DNA from: Pseudomonas fluorescens
GTDB taxonomy: Bacteria > Pseudomonadota > Gammaproteobacteria > Pseudomonadales > Pseudomonadaceae
DNA length: 64,000 nucleotides
Reading direction: 5' to 3'
Assembly: GCF_000968015.1 (NCBI RefSeq)
Contig: NZ_LACH01000016.1
Coordinates: 1 to 64,000, forward strand
In this document: positions 8,984-20,687 of the stretch, one piece after another
Layout of the letters: every line of letters starts with the position of its first letter
Numbering within the stretch: position 1 is the first letter of the stretch
Program-made: the position numbers and the translations under genes
Notes under the pieces: model-generated
Seen by the model: the letters and a program-made list of their open reading frames with translations, nothing else
Database searches by the model: none
Told to the model about the DNA's origin: nothing

Positions 8984-9997
8984 ATGAATGCCCGTATCCC
9001 TTCTTTCCTGAAAAAAGCACTGCTGGCCACCGCGCTGCTGAGCGTCGGCCACGTGTATGCGGCGGATGCCGATGGCATCGTAGTCTACAACGCCCAGCAC
9101 GAAAGCCTGACCAAATCCTGGATCGAAGGTTTTACCAAGGAAACCGGCATCAAGGTCACCGTGCGCAATGGCGACGACACCGAGATGGGCAATCAGATCG
9201 TACAGGAAGGCGCCGCCTCCCCGGCCGACGTGTTCCTGACCGAAAACTCCCCGGCCATGGTGCTGGTCGACAACGCTGGGCTGTTTGCACCGGTTGCGCC
9301 GGCCACCCTGGAACAGGTCGGCAATGCTTACCGCCCGGCCCATGGCAAATGGGTGGGGATCGCCGCGCGCTCCACGGTGTTTGTCTATAACCCGAGCAAA
9401 CTGCCCGAAGCCGAGCTGCCCAAGTCGCTGATGGACCTTGCCGGCCCAAACTGGAAAGGTCGTTGGGGTGCTTCACCGGCCGGTGCCGACTTCCAGGCCA
9501 TCGTCGCCGCCGTGCTGGAACTCAAGGGTGAAGCCGCCACGCTGGAATGGCTCAAAGGGTTAAAGGCCAATGCCACGATCTATCGCGGCAACAGTGCGGT
9601 ACTGAAAGCGGTCAACGCCGGGCAGGTCGACAGCGGTGTGATCTACCACTATTACAGCTTCGGCGACCAGGCCAAGACCGGCGAAAACAGCAAGAACACA
9701 GCCCTGCACTACTTCAAACACAAGGATCCGGGCGCGTTCGTCAGCGTCTCCGGCGGCGGCGTGCTGGCGTCCAGCAAACACAAGGAACAAGCCCAGGCGT
9801 TCCTCAAATGGGTTACCGGCAAAGATGGCCAGGCCATCCTCAAAACCGGCAAATCGTTTGAATACGCCGTGGGCAAGAACGCTGAATCCAATCCAAAACT
9901 GGTACCTTTGCAGCAACTCGACGCGCCGACAGTCGATGCGTCAAAACTCGACAGTAAAAAAGCGGTGGAGCTGATGACTCAGGCGGGACTGCTCTAA
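8984..9997 (+). CDS. ferric-iron ABC transporter substrate-binding protein (FbpA-like)
   Basis: A 337-residue periplasmic protein of the FbpA/FutA/AfuA family. Signal peptide MNARIPSFLKKALLATALL...VYAAD, cleavage after VYA. The early motif VVYNAQHESLTKSW supplies the His equivalent to FbpA His9, and GVIYHYYSFG carries the adjacent tyrosines that bind Fe(III) in that family, with FLTENSPA a likely Glu ligand. This points to capture of naked or citrate-bound ferric ion in the periplasm rather than a siderophore. It is followed by its permease with no gap. Confidence 0.9.
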   Translation: MNARIPSFLKKALLATALLSVGHVYAADADGIVVYNAQHESLTKSWIEGFTKETGIKVTVRNGDDTEMGNQIVQEGAASPADVFLTENSPAMVLVDNAGLFAPVAPATLEQVGNAYRPAHGKWVGIAARSTVFVYNPSKLPEAELPKSLMDLAGPNWKGRWGASPAGADFQAIVAAVLELKGEAATLEWLKGLKANATIYRGNSAVLKAVNAGQVDSGVIYHYYSFGDQAKTGENSKNTALHYFKHKDPGAFVSVSGGGVLASSKHKEQAQAFLKWVTGKDGQAILKTGKSFEYAVGKNAESNPKLVPLQQLDAPTVDASKLDSKKAVELMTQAGLL

Positions 9998-10000
9998 TTG

Positions 10001-11599
10001 ATGCCTGAAACCTTGCCAGCGGGTGTCGCCGAGGCGATACCCGCGAACTTGCGACGACGAACCCGCGGCCTCTTCGCGGGGCGCGGTGGCGCGTGGGTGA
10101 TCGGTTTGTCGGTGCTGGTTTCGCTCCTGTCGCTGCTGCCGATTGCCTTCGTCATCGGCGTATCGTTTCAGACAGGCTGGGCGACCCTTGTGCCGCTGGT
10201 TTTCCGGCCTCGGGTCGCTGAATTATTGATCAACACTGTTTTACTGGTGGTGATCACGATTCCGTTGTGCGTCACGCTAGGCCTGTCTCTGGCCTGGTTG
10301 ACAGAGCGCACCAACCTGCCGGGGCGGCGCTGGTGGTCGTTGTTGGCGACCGCGCCGCTGGCGGTACCGGCGTTCGTGCACAGCTATGCGTGGGTCAGTC
10401 TGGCCCCACCGATTCACGGTCTGTTTGCCGGGGTTCTGGTCTCGGTCATCGCCTACTTCCCGTTCCTGTACTTGCCGATTGCAGCGACCCTGCGCAGGCT
10501 CGATCCGGCCATCGAAGACGTTGCCGAATCGCTGGGGCTAAAACCCTGGGCGATATTTTTCCGCGTGGTCCTGCCGCAGTTGCGCCTGGCCATCTGCGGC
10601 GGTGCTTTGCTGGTGGGCCTGCACTTACTGGCCGAATATGGCCTGTACGCGATGATCCGTTTCGACACCTTCACCACGGCCATCTTCGATCAGTTCAAGT
10701 CCACCTTCAACGGCCCTGCCGCCCACATGCTGGCCAGCGTGCTCGCCCTGTGTTGCCTGGTGATGCTGACCGCAGAATCGGCCGCTCGTGGCTCGGCGCG
10801 TTACGCCCGGGTCGGGTCGGGAAGCGCTCGCGAACAGCGAGTGGTGCGTCTGAAACCCGGAACAACGCTCCTCGCCCTGACCGTACAGATCGCGACCTGC
10901 GCGCTGGCGCTGGGCGTACCACTGGTGACTTTAGGTAACTGGCTGATAGCTGGCGGTATGCAGGTCTGGCAGATGGACGAACTTCTGCCAGCGCTGGAAC
11001 AGACGCTGCTGCTCGGCGTTGTGGGTGCCGCCCTCACCACTTGCGCCGCCATCCCGATTGCCTGGCTGTCGATTCGCTCTCCGGGCCGGTTGCAGCGCGT
11101 ACTGGAAAGCTGCAACTACATCACCAGTTCGTTGCCCGGGATCGTCGTGGCCCTGGCATTGGTGACCGTCACCATCCATTTCGCCCGGCCGATTTACCAG
11201 ACGACCATCACAGTGCTGCTGGCGTACCTGCTGATGTTTTTGCCCCGCGCTCTGGTGAGTTTGCGCGCCGGGATCGCCCAGGCGCCGGTGGAGCTGGAAA
11301 ACATGGCCCGCAGCCTCGGCCGCTCGCCTGCCCGGGCATTGTGGCTGATCACCCTGCGCCTGGCCGCGCCCGGTGCTGCCGCAGGCGCCGCACTGGTGTT
11401 TCTGGCGATCACCAATGAGTTGACCGCCACCCTGCTGCTCGCCCCCAACGGCACGCGCACCCTGGCCACCGGGTTCTGGGCCATGACCAGCGAAATCGAT
11501 TACGCTGCGGCTGCGCCCTATGCCCTGCTGATGATTTTGCTGTCGCTTCCCTTGACCGGACTTCTTTATCACCAATCCAAACGAACGGCTGGCCGATGA
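10001..11599 (+). CDS. ferric-iron ABC transporter permease (FbpB-like, duplicated)
   Basis: An integral membrane protein of about 532 residues made of two fused permease halves with about twelve helices. Each half has an EAA loop: [21 protein letters not shown] in the first and [20 protein letters not shown] in the second. This fused form is characteristic of FbpB, AfuB and SfuB. The stop of the binding-protein gene is followed directly by TTG then ATG. I take the ATG at 10001, though the TTG at 9998 would add one residue. The 3' end overlaps the ATPase start by four bases. Confidence 0.9.
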   Translation: MPETLPAGVAEAIPANLRRRTRGLFAGRGGAWVIGLSVLVSLLSLLPIAFVIGVSFQTGWATLVPLVFRPRVAELLINTVLLVVITIPLCVTLGLSLAWLTERTNLPGRRWWSLLATAPLAVPAFVHSYAWVSLAPPIHGLFAGVLVSVIAYFPFLYLPIAATLRRLDPAIEDVAESLGLKPWAIFFRVVLPQLRLAICGGALLVGLHLLAEYGLYAMIRFDTFTTAIFDQFKSTFNGPAAHMLASVLALCCLVMLTAESAARGSARYARVGSGSAREQRVVRLKPGTTLLALTVQIATCALALGVPLVTLGNWLIAGGMQVWQMDELLPALEQTLLLGVVGAALTTCAAIPIAWLSIRSPGRLQRVLESCNYITSSLPGIVVALALVTVTIHFARPIYQTTITVLLAYLLMFLPRALVSLRAGIAQAPVELENMARSLGRSPARALWLITLRLAAPGAAAGAALVFLAITNELTATLLLAPNGTRTLATGFWAMTSEIDYAAAAPYALLMILLSLPLTGLLYHQSKRTAGR

Positions 11600-12666
11600 A
11601 CGCTCTTGAACTCCATTCCATTTCCAAGTCCTACGGCTCCCATCAAGCGCTGGAGAGCATCAACCTGTCGGTGCCAACGGGCAGCCGAACGGTTATCGTC
11701 GGCCCGTCCGGCTCAGGAAAAACCACGTTGTTGCGGATGATCGCCGGCTTCGAATTCCCGGATACGGGCCGTCTTTCACTCAATGGCCAAACGCTCGTCG
11801 ACAACACCCACGAAGTCCCGGCGCATCAGCGTTTGATTGGTTATGTTCCCCAGGACGGCGCCCTGTTCCCGCACATGACCGTGGCCGCGAACATCGGTTT
11901 CGGGCTTTCGATCAAGGGCGGTGCAAAACAAGAGCGAGTCGCAGAACTGATGGATAGCGTGGCGCTGGATGCGAACATGGCCAACCGTTGGCCCCATGAA
12001 CTGTCCGGCGGCCAGCAACAACGCGTGGCGCTGGCGCGGGCGTTGGCGCAACAGCCGCGCTTGATGTTGCTGGACGAGCCGTTTTCGGCCCTCGACACCG
12101 GACTTCGGGGCGCCATGCGCAAAATGGTCGCACGGCTGCTGACCGACGCTGGCGTGACCACCATTCTGGTCACCCATGACCAGAGTGAAGCCTTGTCGTT
12201 TGCCGATCAGCTGGCGGTGATGCGCGACGGTCGACTGGTGCAGTCAGGCCATCCGCTGGATCTTTACCGCTACCCCGAGGATGAACAAACCGCGTTGTTT
12301 CTGGGAGATGCCGTGGTCATGCCCGCCAGAATCGAAGCAGGCTGGGCCCATTGCGATCTCGGTCGCATACCGGTGAACAACCACCGGAACAACAAATCGG
12401 CGCAGATCATGCTGCGTCCCGAACAACTGCAACTCGTCAGCATCCAGCCCAGCCCAACCGAGGCTGCCGGGTGTCGTGCCGTTGTGACCGAGCGGGATTT
12501 CAGCGGCAATACCTGCACGTTGACGGTGGAATTGGAAACGTTGGCTTCCGGGCAACAGGCTGGGCGATCATTAATGGTGCGCAGCTCGGGCCTGTATGCG
12601 CCACCCGCCGGCAGTGCGGTTCACGTTTCGACAATCGGCCATGCCCATGTACTGAGCGAATCCTGA
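11596..12666 (+). CDS. ferric-iron ABC transporter ATP-binding protein (FbpC-like)
   Basis: A 356-residue ATPase with Walker [10 protein letters not shown] (about residues 37-45), signature [20 protein letters not shown], Walker [13 protein letters not shown] and switch His in [14 protein letters not shown]. The C-terminal 120 residues form an OB-like TOBE regulatory domain ([10 protein letters not shown]...[17 protein letters not shown]), as in FbpC and PotA-type subunits. In FbpC this domain can mediate shut-off of transport. It ends ten bases before the convergent recombinase gene, with no visible hairpin between them. Confidence 0.92.
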   Translation: MNALELHSISKSYGSHQALESINLSVPTGSRTVIVGPSGSGKTTLLRMIAGFEFPDTGRLSLNGQTLVDNTHEVPAHQRLIGYVPQDGALFPHMTVAANIGFGLSIKGGAKQERVAELMDSVALDANMANRWPHELSGGQQQRVALARALAQQPRLMLLDEPFSALDTGLRGAMRKMVARLLTDAGVTTILVTHDQSEALSFADQLAVMRDGRLVQSGHPLDLYRYPEDEQTALFLGDAVVMPARIEAGWAHCDLGRIPVNNHRNNKSAQIMLRPEQLQLVSIQPSPTEAAGCRAVVTERDFSGNTCTLTVELETLASGQQAGRSLMVRSSGLYAPPAGSAVHVSTIGHAHVLSES

Positions 12667-12676
12667 ACCTCGTCTA

Positions 12677-13615
12677 TCAAAGATCGAACCGGTCCACGGC
12701 CCGACGCCGTTCGTTGTCATCGCGCACATCGTAGTTGGCGGTGGTCTGGATGTTGCTGTGATGGGCGAGTTTCTGGGCGATCGACAAGTCGTACTCCTCA
12801 ATGACGCGGGTAATGAACGAACGTCGAAAATCATGCGGCATGATTTTCACCCCGACCTGCGCGCCCCGTTGTCGGGCGATGTAATAGATCGCATGTTTGG
12901 TGATGCGCTCGCGGGTGATGTGACTACCGCGGCGGATGCGATTGAACAGGAACGAATCGTCCACTTCACCCTCCTTCAGTAGCGAGCGCCGCAGTTCCAG
13001 CCAGTCATTGAGCTTGGCGAACGCCCAAGCCGGTGCGTACTTGATCAATTGCTTATTGCCCTTGGCGGTCACACGAAGGCTGCGCTCGGCGAAATCGACC
13101 TGGTTCAGGTCCAGGTTCACCGATTCGGATTTGCGCATGCCTGAGCCATACAAAATCCCGATGATCGCCGCATCCCTCAACCCTTGTGGCCGTGGATCGG
13201 CAGCGCAGACCGCCATCAATTCCTGGATCAGCGTGCGCCTGAGGTTACGTCCCTGGGACAAACGCGTGCCGGCAATCCCTTTCACCGAACGCATTTTCAG
13301 CAAGTGCTCCTGACTGATCAGGCTCATGCGCCACGCTTCGTTCATCACCCCGCGCACCGCGTTGACGTACAGCGAAGAGGTGTTCGGCGCATAGCCGTCC
13401 GTGCGCAAAGTGGCCACCAGCGCGATGACATCTTCCGGTTGCAGGTTGTGCCAGGGAATCTCCTCGACGTTCATGTCTTCGAAGCCCAACCGGTCAGCGG
13501 CGTCCTGCAACACGTAACGCATGGTCAGTTGGCTGGAGGGCGCCAGACGTGCCAGATACAGGGTCAACGGATTGGTCTTTGAGGGAATTGGGTCGGTAGC
13601 GGGTAAGTCAATCAA
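12677..13615 (-). CDS. orphan tyrosine recombinase (phage integrase family)
   Basis: A 312-residue tyrosine recombinase with a SAM-like core-binding domain (about residues 15-115) and a complete catalytic domain. The visible catalytic set is Arg161 in GSGMRKSE, Lys185 in TAKGNK, His261 and Arg264 in MPHDFRRSFIT, His285/286 in LAHHSNIQTT and Tyr295 in ANYDVR. It is therefore probably active. There are no phage, transposon or conjugation genes beside it and no tRNA. It faces the FbpC gene tail to tail and sits upstream of the arn operon on the opposite strand. It is close in size to XerC/XerD (about 300 residues), but the context is not that of xerC or xerD. Its target site is not evident. Confidence 0.88.
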   Translation of the reverse strand: MIDLPATDPIPSKTNPLTLYLARLAPSSQLTMRYVLQDAADRLGFEDMNVEEIPWHNLQPEDVIALVATLRTDGYAPNTSSLYVNAVRGVMNEAWRMSLISQEHLLKMRSVKGIAGTRLSQGRNLRRTLIQELMAVCAADPRPQGLRDAAIIGILYGSGMRKSESVNLDLNQVDFAERSLRVTAKGNKQLIKYAPAWAFAKLNDWLELRRSLLKEGEVDDSFLFNRIRRGSHITRERITKHAIYYIARQRGAQVGVKIMPHDFRRSFITRVIEEYDLSIAQKLAHHSNIQTTANYDVRDDNERRRAVDRFDL

Positions 13616-14004
13616 ACGAAACGGCCTTCAGTGGAAACAGTTCATTAAACAACTAAGGATTGAAACATCCTTCATGTAAAGCGGGACACTTCTGTAGGAC
13701 CTTCTACTAGAAAACTCGATGAACGGCAGAAGCCTGAACAGTGGCTGTATGCCCCCCAGATAAACGATTCGCCGACTGGTTTTTCATGTCCCTTTCACAA
13801 AATCAGGAATAACCTCAATGAGTCCAGCCTGTCTCTTTGCGAGGGACCAACCTGCCGACCATGGCAGAAAATGTCAACCTATCTAAATCGTCAGGTATTT
13901 CGAGTAACTTGTTGATACAGCTTTTCTTTTAGCGTCTATGCTTGCACTGGATCCAAATTTTTTTTAGCCTCACAGGCTATTCACTCTTTAGCCCAGAGGT
14001 GCCC
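13616..14004 (+). promoter_or_regulatory. intergenic region with likely arn promoter
   Basis: These 389 bases separate the divergent recombinase and arnB starts. A plausible sigma-70 promoter for arnB is TTGATA at 13912-13917 and TATGCT at 13937-13942, with a 19-base spacer. The arn operon of P. aeruginosa answers to PmrAB, PhoPQ and other cationic-peptide sensors, but I find no clear PmrA repeat (CTTAAG type) or PhoP repeat (GTTTA pairs with five-base spacing). The AT-rich part near 13640-13680 probably holds the recombinase promoter. No gene is visible here. Confidence 0.4.
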
Positions 14005-15153
14005 ATGAGTCAGGCTTTTCTCCCCTTCTCCCGCCCCAGTATCGGCGATGAAGAAATTGCCGCCGTAGAGCAAGTGCTGCGCTCCGGCTGGATCACTACC
14101 GGGCCGAAAAATCAGGAGCTGGAAGAGCAATTCGCCAATTACGTGGGATGTCGTCATGCCGTGGCACTGTCCTCGGCCACCGGCGGGATGCACATCACGT
14201 TGCTGGCATTGGGCATTGGTCCGGGCGACGAAGTCATTACGCCGTCGCAGACCTGGGTGTCCACTGCCAACATGATCTGCCTGTTGGGCGCGACTCCGGT
14301 GTTCGTCGACGTAGATCGCGACACGCTGATGAGTGACCTGGCCAGCATCGAAGCGGCGATCACGCCGCGCACCAAAGCCATTATTCCGGTGCATTACGCC
14401 GGTGCAGCGTTCGATCTCGATCCGCTTTATGCGTTGGCCGACAAACACGGCATCCCCGTCATCGAAGATGCCGCTCATGCCGCAGGCACCTTCTACAAAG
14501 GGCGACATGTCGGCGCGAAAGGCACGGCAATCTTCTCGTTCCACGCGATCAAGAACATGACCTGCGCCGAAGGCGCGATGTTCGTCAGCGATGACGAAGC
14601 CCTGGCCTCGCGAGTGCGCATGCTCAAGTTTCACGGCCTTGGGGTCGACGCCTATGACCGCCTGACTCACGGGCGCAAACCTCAGGCTCAGGTCATGGAG
14701 CCCGGCTTCAAGTACAACCTGGCCGACATTAACGCCGCCATCGCCCTGGTGCAGCTGCAGCGACTGGACGAAATCAACGCCAAACGCACGGAGCTGGCCG
14801 GTGCTTATTTGCAGCGACTGGAAGGTTTGCCGGTGCAACCCCTGGCCCTTCCAGCCTATGCGCAGCAGCACGCTTGGCACCTGTTCATCCTGCGTATCGA
14901 CACCGAGCGCTGCGGGCTGGACCGCGAAGCGTTCATGAAGGCTCTGCAGGAACAGAACATCGGCACCGGCATTCACTTCATCGCCACTCACCTCCACACC
15001 TATTACCGCCAACGCTTCCCCAACATCTACCTGCCCAACACCGAATGGAACTCGGCGCGGCTCTGCTCGATCCCGTTGTTCCCCGACATGACCCTCGATG
15101 ACGTCGATCGTGTGGTCGGCGCCATTGAAAACGTTATGGACTCAAGCCTGTGA
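14005..15153 (+). CDS. arnB: UDP-4-amino-4-deoxy-L-arabinose aminotransferase
   Basis: A 382-residue PLP enzyme of the DegT/DnrJ/EryC1/StrS family. It transfers the amino group of glutamate to UDP-4-keto-arabinose to give UDP-L-Ara4N. The PLP lysine is in [16 protein letters not shown] (about residue 180), with EDAAHAAG and the phosphate-contacting SSATGGMH also present. The start at [17 protein letters not shown] matches the family opening; an upstream in-frame ATG at 13942 would add 21 residues unlike the family. It is the first gene of a nine-gene operon for lipid A modification and polymyxin resistance. Its stop overlaps the arnC start. Confidence 0.96.
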   Translation: MSQAFLPFSRPSIGDEEIAAVEQVLRSGWITTGPKNQELEEQFANYVGCRHAVALSSATGGMHITLLALGIGPGDEVITPSQTWVSTANMICLLGATPVFVDVDRDTLMSDLASIEAAITPRTKAIIPVHYAGAAFDLDPLYALADKHGIPVIEDAAHAAGTFYKGRHVGAKGTAIFSFHAIKNMTCAEGAMFVSDDEALASRVRMLKFHGLGVDAYDRLTHGRKPQAQVMEPGFKYNLADINAAIALVQLQRLDEINAKRTELAGAYLQRLEGLPVQPLALPAYAQQHAWHLFILRIDTERCGLDREAFMKALQEQNIGTGIHFIATHLHTYYRQRFPNIYLPNTEWNSARLCSIPLFPDMTLDDVDRVVGAIENVMDSSL

Positions 15154-16169
15154 AACCTTACCCAATCCGCTGCGTGTCGATCGTCATTCCGGTCTACAAC
15201 GAGCAAGACAGCCTGCCCGAGTTGCTCCGGCGTACCGAAGCGGCGTGTCAGCAATTGCACCATGACTACGAGATTGTGTTGGTCGATGACGGCAGCCGCG
15301 ATGACTCGGCGCAAATATTGGAACAGGCAGCATCGCTCAAAGGCAGCCCGTTCGTAGCGGTCATTCTCAACCGCAACTACGGCCAGCACGCGGCAATCAT
15401 GGCCGGTTTCGAGCAGTGCAAGGGCGATGTGGTCATCACCCTCGACGCCGACCTGCAAAACCCGCCCGAAGAAATCCCGCGGTTGGTGGCTCAGGCCGAG
15501 CTGGGTTATGACGTGGTCGCCACCGTGCGCAGCAATCGTCAGGACTCGGCGCTGCGCCGCTGGCCGTCGAAGCTGATCAATCTGGCCGTGCAGCGCTCCA
15601 CCGGCGTCGCCATGACCGACTACGGCTGCATGCTCCGCGCTTACCGGCGAACCATCGTCGACGCCATGCTCGCCTGCCGCGAACGCAGCACCTTCATCCC
15701 GATCCTCGCCAACAGCTTCGCCCGGCACACCACGGAAATTCTGGTGACCCACGCCGAGCGTGAACATGGTGAATCCAAGTACAGCCCCATGCGCCTGGTC
15801 AACCTGATGTTCGACCTGATCACCTGCATGACCACCACGCCCCTGCGTTTGTTGAGCATTGTCGGCTTCGCCATGGCAGCCCTCGGCGTGCTGTTTGCCA
15901 CGGCGTTGATCGTGTTGCGCCTGGCCTTCGGCGCCCATTGGGCCGGCGACGGGACGTTCGTACTGTTCGCCGTGCTGTTCATCTTCACTGGCGGCCAATT
16001 CATCGGCATGGGCCTGTTGGGCGAATACCTGGGCCGCATGTACGGCGACGTCCGCGCCCGCCCCCGGTTCTTTATTGAAAAAGTCCTGCGTAACCAACCC
16101 GCTGCCCCGGTTCCCGTTGTCACCGTTGACGGTCTCACCTCCATTTCTTCAGATCAGGTTCACTCATGA
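15150..16169 (+). CDS. arnC: undecaprenyl-phosphate 4-deoxy-4-formamido-L-arabinose transferase
   Basis: A 339-residue GT2 glycosyltransferase. The catalytic domain has [17 protein letters not shown] at the N-terminus, [10 protein letters not shown] and the DxD motif in [13 protein letters not shown]. Two C-terminal membrane helices (about residues 235-260 and 268-295) anchor it to the inner membrane. It moves L-Ara4-formyl-N from UDP to undecaprenyl phosphate. It overlaps arnB by four bases (ATGA) and arnA by four, so translation is coupled. Confidence 0.96.
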   Translation: MKPYPIRCVSIVIPVYNEQDSLPELLRRTEAACQQLHHDYEIVLVDDGSRDDSAQILEQAASLKGSPFVAVILNRNYGQHAAIMAGFEQCKGDVVITLDADLQNPPEEIPRLVAQAELGYDVVATVRSNRQDSALRRWPSKLINLAVQRSTGVAMTDYGCMLRAYRRTIVDAMLACRERSTFIPILANSFARHTTEILVTHAEREHGESKYSPMRLVNLMFDLITCMTTTPLRLLSIVGFAMAALGVLFATALIVLRLAFGAHWAGDGTFVLFAVLFIFTGGQFIGMGLLGEYLGRMYGDVRARPRFFIEKVLRNQPAAPVPVVTVDGLTSISSDQVHS

Positions 16170-18157
16170 GTGCAAAAGCTGTTGTCTTCGCCTATCACGA
16201 TATTGGCTGTGCCGGCATCGAATCCCTGCTTAGCTCGGGCTTTGACATTGCCGCCGTGTTTACCCACGCCGATGATCCGAAGGAAAACGCGTTCTACGGC
16301 TCTGTTGCGCAACTGTGCGCACGCAAGGGCATTCCGGTGCATGCCCCGGAAGATGCCAACCACCCGCTGTGGATCGAGCGCATCGCCAAGCTCAACCCCG
16401 ATTACCTGTTCTCGTTCTACTACCGCAACCTGCTGAGTGAACCGCTGTTGGCCACGGCCAGCAAAGGTGCCTTCAACCTGCACGGTTCGTTGCTGCCGCG
16501 CTACCGTGGCCGCGCGCCCGCCAACTGGGTGCTGGTCAACGGCGAAACCGAAACCGGCGTGACCCTGCACCGCATGGTCAAACGGGCCGATGCCGGCGCC
16601 ATCCTCGCCCAGAAAACCGTGGCGATTGAACGCAGCGACACCGCGCTGAGCCTGCACGGCAAATTGCGTCTGGCCGCTAGCGACTTGCTACATGACACCT
16701 TGCCAGCGTTACTCGCCGGCAAAGTCAGCGAAACCCCACAGGACGAATCCCAAGCCACGGTGTTTGGCCGGCGTACCCCGGCCGACGGCAAATTGGTTTG
16801 GCAAAAACCGGCGGAAGAACTGTTCAACCTGGTTCGCGCGGTGACTCAGCCTTACCCGGGCGCTTTCTGCGCCGTGGGCGAACACAAGCTGATTGTCTGG
16901 AACGCAGAAGTCGCCAAGGGCAACGAAGGCCAGGCACCGGGCCGGGTCATCAGCGTCGACCCGCTGCGGATCGCCTGCGGCGAAGATTCCCTGGTGATCA
17001 CCGCCGGCCAGCGCAACGACAATGGCCTGTACCTCAGTGGCCCGCAACTGGCCAACGAACTGGGTCTGGTGGACGGTTCCGTGCTGCGTGGCGCCGAGTC
17101 CGGTCGTGCCCCGCGTCGCACCCGCGTGCTGATCCTCGGCGTCAACGGTTTCATCGGCAATCACCTGTCCGAGCGCCTGCTGCGCGACGACCGATACGAG
17201 GTGTATGGCCTGGACATCGGCTCGGATGCCATCGAGCGTCTGCGCAGTCACCCGAACTTCCACTTCGTCGAAGGTGACATCAGCATCCACTCCGAGTGGA
17301 TCGAGTACCACATCAAGAAGTGCGACGTGATCCTGCCACTGGTGGCGATCGCCACGCCGATCGAGTACACCCGCAACCCGCTGCGCGTGTTCGAGCTGGA
17401 CTTCGAAGAGAACCTGAAACTGGTTCGCTACTGCGTCAAATACAACAAACGCGTGATCTTCCCGTCGACCTCCGAAGTCTACGGCATGTGCCAGGACCAG
17501 AACTTCGACGAAGACACCTCCAACCTCATCGTCGGTCCGATCAACAAACAACGCTGGATCTACTCGATCTCCAAGCAACTGCTCGACCGGGTGATCTGGG
17601 CCTACGGCCAGAAAGGCCTGAACTTCACGCTGTTCCGCCCTTTCAACTGGATGGGCCCACGTCTCGACCGTCTGGACTCGGCGCGGATCGGCAGTTCCCG
17701 CGCGATCACTCAGCTGATCCTCAACCTGGTGGAAGGCACGCCGATTCGCCTGTTCGATGGCGGCGAGCAAAAACGCTGCTTCACCGACATTGCCGACGGC
17801 GTGGAAGCGCTGGCGCGGATCATCGACAACGACAACGACGCCTGCAACGGCCAGATCATCAACATCGGCAACCCTGACAACGAAGCCAGCATTCGCCAGT
17901 TGGGCGAGGAGCTGTTGCGTCAGTTCGAAGCGCACCCGTTGCGCGACAACTTCCCGCCGTTCGCCGGGTTCCGCGATGTCGAAAGCAAAGCATTCTACGG
18001 CACCGGCTATCAGGACGTGTCCCACCGCAAGCCGAGCATCGCCAACGCCAAACGTCTGCTGGACTGGACGCCGACCGTGGAGATGAGCGAGACCATCGGC
18101 AATACGCTGGATTTCTTCCTGCGTGAAGCCATGCTCGAAATCGCGGACAAGCGCTGA
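16166..18157 (+). CDS. arnA: bifunctional UDP-glucuronate decarboxylase / UDP-L-Ara4N formyltransferase
   Basis: A 663-residue two-domain enzyme. Residues 1 to about 305 are the formyltransferase, with [19 protein letters not shown] holding the catalytic Asn/His pair. Residues from about 315 are the NAD-dependent decarboxylase, with [15 protein letters not shown] for NAD binding and [10 protein letters not shown] and [10 protein letters not shown] for catalysis. It oxidatively decarboxylates UDP-glucuronate from Ugd and later N-formylates UDP-L-Ara4N. Length matches E. coli ArnA (660). The last base of its stop is shared with the arnD start. Confidence 0.97.
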   Translation: MSAKAVVFAYHDIGCAGIESLLSSGFDIAAVFTHADDPKENAFYGSVAQLCARKGIPVHAPEDANHPLWIERIAKLNPDYLFSFYYRNLLSEPLLATASKGAFNLHGSLLPRYRGRAPANWVLVNGETETGVTLHRMVKRADAGAILAQKTVAIERSDTALSLHGKLRLAASDLLHDTLPALLAGKVSETPQDESQATVFGRRTPADGKLVWQKPAEELFNLVRAVTQPYPGAFCAVGEHKLIVWNAEVAKGNEGQAPGRVISVDPLRIACGEDSLVITAGQRNDNGLYLSGPQLANELGLVDGSVLRGAESGRAPRRTRVLILGVNGFIGNHLSERLLRDDRYEVYGLDIGSDAIERLRSHPNFHFVEGDISIHSEWIEYHIKKCDVILPLVAIATPIEYTRNPLRVFELDFEENLKLVRYCVKYNKRVIFPSTSEVYGMCQDQNFDEDTSNLIVGPINKQRWIYSISKQLLDRVIWAYGQKGLNFTLFRPFNWMGPRLDRLDSARIGSSRAITQLILNLVEGTPIRLFDGGEQKRCFTDIADGVEALARIIDNDNDACNGQIINIGNPDNEASIRQLGEELLRQFEAHPLRDNFPPFAGFRDVESKAFYGTGYQDVSHRKPSIANAKRLLDWTPTVEMSETIGNTLDFFLREAMLEIADKR

Positions 18158-19041
18158 TGCGGGCAGGTCTGCGGATTGATGTCGACACGTACCGGGGCAC
18201 CCGTGAGGGGGTGCCGCGGCTGCTGGAAATCCTCGATGAAGCGCAGGTCAAGGCGACGTTTTTTTTCAGTGTCGGGCCGGACAACATGGGGCGCCATTTG
18301 TGGCGCCTGATCCGCCCGCAATTTCTCTGGAAAATGCTGCGTTCCAACGCGGCAGGCCTGTACGGCTGGGACATCTTGCTGGCCGGCACCGCGTGGCCCG
18401 GCAAACCGATCGGCCGTGATCTTGGGCACTTGATGCGTCAAACCATTGCAGCCGGGCATGAAGTCGGGCTGCACGCCTGGGATCATCACGGCTGGCAGGC
18501 CAATGCCGGGCGCTGGAATGACAAGCAACTGATCGAGCACCTTCGTCGGGGCGTGGACACGCTCGCCGACATCCTCGGGCAAAACGTCGAATGCTCGGCG
18601 TCCGCCGGGTGGCGGGCAGACGAGCGCGTGATCGAGGCCAAGCAGGCGTTCAGCTTTCGCTACAACAGCGATTGCCGGGGCCAGAGCCTGTTTCAGCCGC
18701 GATTGTCCAATGGTGGTTTGGGGGCGCCGCAGATTCCGGTGGACCTGCCAACCTTCGATGAGGTGGTCGGCCCCAGCGTGGCGGCCAAGGACTTCAACGC
18801 TTTTATTCTTGATCGCTTCAGCCCCGAAAAACTCAACGTCTACACGATCCATGCCGAAGTAGAAGGGATTCTGATGGCCCACGATTTTCGTCAACTGCTG
18901 GCCGATGCGCGCCAGCGAAACATCCGTTTTCAACCCTTGGGCGATCTGCTGCCCGAGGCGACCGACACCTTGCCGGTTGGCCGGGTGCTGCGCGGCACCC
19001 TGGAAGGACGCGAAGGCTGGTTGGGAGTGCAAGGCGTATGA
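18157..19041 (+). CDS. arnD: 4-deoxy-4-formamido-L-arabinose-phosphoundecaprenol deformylase
   Basis: A 294-residue CE4 (NodB-like) deacetylase that removes the formyl group from undecaprenyl-phosphate-L-Ara4FN before the lipid carrier is flipped. The metal and catalytic positions are visible in [10 protein letters not shown] (two Asp) and [13 protein letters not shown] (His pair). The ATG overlaps the arnA stop by one base (TGATG). It has no signal peptide and acts at the cytoplasmic face of the inner membrane. It is clearly separate from the two CE4 proteins at 30.4-32.1 kb, which are of the HpPgdA/PuuE type. Confidence 0.95.
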   Translation: MRAGLRIDVDTYRGTREGVPRLLEILDEAQVKATFFFSVGPDNMGRHLWRLIRPQFLWKMLRSNAAGLYGWDILLAGTAWPGKPIGRDLGHLMRQTIAAGHEVGLHAWDHHGWQANAGRWNDKQLIEHLRRGVDTLADILGQNVECSASAGWRADERVIEAKQAFSFRYNSDCRGQSLFQPRLSNGGLGAPQIPVDLPTFDEVVGPSVAAKDFNAFILDRFSPEKLNVYTIHAEVEGILMAHDFRQLLADARQRNIRFQPLGDLLPEATDTLPVGRVLRGTLEGREGWLGVQGV

Positions 19042-20687
19042 GCAAGCGCTGGGCATTACCGTTGTTGCTGGCTATCTTCGCTCTGGCGTACCTGCTGCCG
19101 CTGGGCAGCCATGGCTTATGGATTCCCGACGAAACCCGCTACGCCCAGATCAGCCAGGACATGCTCCTGAGCGGCAACTGGGTGTCGCCGCATTTCATGA
19201 GCCTGCGTTATTTCGAAAAACCGGTGGCCGGCTACTGGATGATCGCCGCCAGCCAAGCGTTGTTTGGCGACAACCTGTTCGGCGTGCGGTTTGCCTCCGC
19301 GATGAGCACCGGGTTGAGTGTGTTGCTGTGTTACCTGATCGCTCGCCGGCTCTGGAACGAACCGCGCAAGAGTTTTGCCTGCGCGCTGCTGTACATGAGT
19401 CTCACCGTCATCGCTGGCGCCGCGGGCTACGCCAACCTCGATCCGCAATTCACCTTCTGGGTCAATTTGAGTCTGGTGGCCTTGTGGTTTGCCCTCGACA
19501 GCGTCAGCCGTGGCCAGCGCCTGATCGGTTGGGCGGCGATGGGCCTGGCCTGCGGCATGGGGTTCATGACCAAGGGTTTTCTCGCCTGGCTGCTACCGGT
19601 GCTGATCGCCTTGCCCTGGATGATCTGGCAAAAACGCTGGCGTGAACTGCTGATCTACGGCCCGCTGGCGATTGCCGTGGCCGTCGCCGTCAGCTTGCCG
19701 TGGGCCTTGGCCGTGCACGCGCAGGAACCCGATTACTGGCGGTTCTTCTTCTGGCATGAACACATTCGCCGTTTCGCCGGCGACGACGCGCAGCATGACG
19801 CACCGTGGTGGTTTTATCTGCCGTTGCTGGTCGCCTTCAGTCTGCCGTGGGTGGCGTTGCTGCCGTCGGCGCTGAAGCAGGCGTGGGACACACGACGCCA
19901 GGCCAACATCGCTTTCCTGCTGCTGTGGCTGCTGATGCCGCTGATTTTTTTCAGCCTGAGCAAAGGCAAATTGCCGAGCTACATCCTGCCGTGCCTGTTG
20001 CCATTGGCGTTGCTGCTGGGCCATGCACTGGTGGACCGCTTGAAGCTTGAGCAAGGCCGGGTACTGGGCATCAATGGTCTGCTGAACCTGCTGCTGGGCC
20101 TGACGATCCTGGTGGCCCTGGTCTACCTGCAACTGAAAAAACCGCTCTACAACCATGAACTGCACAACCTGGTGCTGGTGTTCATCGGCCTGACCGGCTG
20201 GATCATGGCCAACCTGCTGCAAGCCTTTAGACCGTTGCAATGCTGGGCGGCGCCAGCCTTCGGCAGTCTGCTGCTGATCGCCTTGTTGCCGGCCGGGCTG
20301 CCTGAGTCGGTGGTCGCCAACAAGATGCCCGATCAATTCATCCTCGAGCATTCCCAGGAACTCGGCCAGACCGACCAATTGCTGAGCAACGATCTCGGCG
20401 CCGCCGGGGCCCTGGCCTGGCGTCTGAAACGCCCGGACGTGGCGTTGTACAACACGATAGGCGAATTGAAATATGGCCTCGCCTATCCTGACGGCGCACA
20501 GCAGCAAGTTCACCCGAACCAGGTTCAAGCTTGGATGCGCAACGCCCGCCAGAGCGGCTCGGTCGGCGTGGTCATGCGCGTCAAAGGTGACGAGGAACTG
20601 CAAGAAATCGAACGGCTGCCCAAGGATGGCAAGCGTTATGAACAAGGCAACATTGTGATTCTGATCTTCCCTCAGGAGGCGTCATGA
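19038..20687 (+). CDS. arnT: lipid A L-Ara4N transferase
   Basis: A 549-residue GT39/GT83 integral membrane transferase with about twelve helices and a C-terminal periplasmic domain. The first periplasmic loop contains the conserved Asp-Glu in [15 protein letters not shown] (residues 31-32), and [11 protein letters not shown] follows. It moves L-Ara4N from undecaprenyl phosphate to the lipid A phosphates on the outer face of the inner membrane, lowering negative charge and the binding of polymyxin. It overlaps arnD and arnE by four bases each. Length agrees with E. coli ArnT (550). Confidence 0.96.
   Translation: MSKRWALPLLLAIFALAYLLPLGSHGLWIPDETRYAQISQDMLLSGNWVSPHFMSLRYFEKPVAGYWMIAASQALFGDNLFGVRFASAMSTGLSVLLCYLIARRLWNEPRKSFACALLYMSLTVIAGAAGYANLDPQFTFWVNLSLVALWFALDSVSRGQRLIGWAAMGLACGMGFMTKGFLAWLLPVLIALPWMIWQKRWRELLIYGPLAIAVAVAVSLPWALAVHAQEPDYWRFFFWHEHIRRFAGDDAQHDAPWWFYLPLLVAFSLPWVALLPSALKQAWDTRRQANIAFLLLWLLMPLIFFSLSKGKLPSYILPCLLPLALLLGHALVDRLKLEQGRVLGINGLLNLLLGLTILVALVYLQLKKPLYNHELHNLVLVFIGLTGWIMANLLQAFRPLQCWAAPAFGSLLLIALLPAGLPESVVANKMPDQFILEHSQELGQTDQLLSNDLGAAGALAWRLKRPDVALYNTIGELKYGLAYPDGAQQQVHPNQVQAWMRNARQSGSVGVVMRVKGDEELQEIERLPKDGKRYEQGNIVILIFPQEAS

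Noticed and set aside
12677-14004. A prophage or genomic-island boundary at the recombinase gene
   Set aside because: No tRNA, no direct repeats recognised, no phage or mobility genes, and the flanking genes look like ordinary core functions.
13616-14004. A PhoP or PmrA box before arnB
   Set aside because: TGTTTC and TGTTTA half-sites near 13640-13665 (minus strand) are ten bases apart instead of five and face the recombinase gene; no CTTAAG pair was found.
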